The position numbers and the translations under genes were made by a program. Positions 24,084-24,132 of a DNA stretch of 24,132 nt are shown one piece after another. The stretch lies in contig CAWVLT010000083.1 of NCBI GenBank assembly GCA_963930185.1, positions 1 through 24,132 on the forward strand. Direction: 5' to 3'. Origin of the DNA: JAGZEG01 sp963930185. GTDB lineage: Bacteria > Actinomycetota > Coriobacteriia > Coriobacteriales > UMGS124. A model generated the notes under the pieces. It was not told the DNA's origin and ran no database searches. It saw nothing but the letters and a program-made list of their open reading frames with translations. How positions within the stretch are numbered: the stretch's first letter is position 1; the number at the start of each line of letters is the position of its first letter.

Positions 24084-24132
24084 GACGAGGCGGACGAGTA
24101 GCCGCGCCTATCATGACGACCGGGCCCGGGGG

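Overview
This is a high-GC (roughly two-thirds G+C) bacterial chromosome segment. Three features point to an anaerobic actinobacterium of the class Coriobacteriia, probably Eggerthellaceae or a near relative: a multi-pass membrane LuxR-type regulator divergent from a Tat-exported FMN/FAD flavin reductase, an SLH-domain surface protein, and an energy-converting [NiFe] hydrogenase. The assignment is inferred from gene content and composition, not from a search.

Left part (1-6450). A partial AAA+ ATPase gene runs off the left edge on the minus strand. A divergent M24 metallopeptidase follows. Convergent with it, 10 bp away, is the membrane LuxR regulator. Divergent from the regulator is the flavin reductase, which ends in a strong intrinsic terminator at 6411-6447.

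Middle part (6495-18104, all minus strand). Read in the direction of transcription: rsmI; a 689-bp repeat-rich gap; then metG, tatD, a flavodoxin-like Fe-S/FMN reductase gene, ksgA, an SF1 helicase fused to other domains, a coiled-coil protein, a (Y/F)DxxG-repeat protein and an SLH surface protein. From metG to the repeat protein the genes overlap or lie at most 6 bp apart, so a conserved RNA-maintenance cluster (metG-tatD-ksgA) appears to be transcribed into an accessory block of unknown function. The helicase / coiled-coil / repeat-protein trio is the best candidate here for an undescribed system.

Right part (18105-24083, plus strand). A 384-bp divergent promoter region with a striking 17-bp dyad precedes six tightly packed genes in the classic echABCDEF order. 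EchE has both CxxC motifs of a [NiFe] active site, so this is a hydrogenase and not a respiratory complex I. It would couple oxidation of reduced ferredoxin to proton reduction and ion translocation, or the reverse. EchF has Asp where the second Cys of its first [4Fe-4S] motif would normally be. The Ech complex and the exported flavin reductase together suggest an organism living by H2/ferredoxin energetics and reduction of organic electron acceptors outside the membrane.

No tRNA, rRNA, CRISPR array, transposase or phage integrase was seen.
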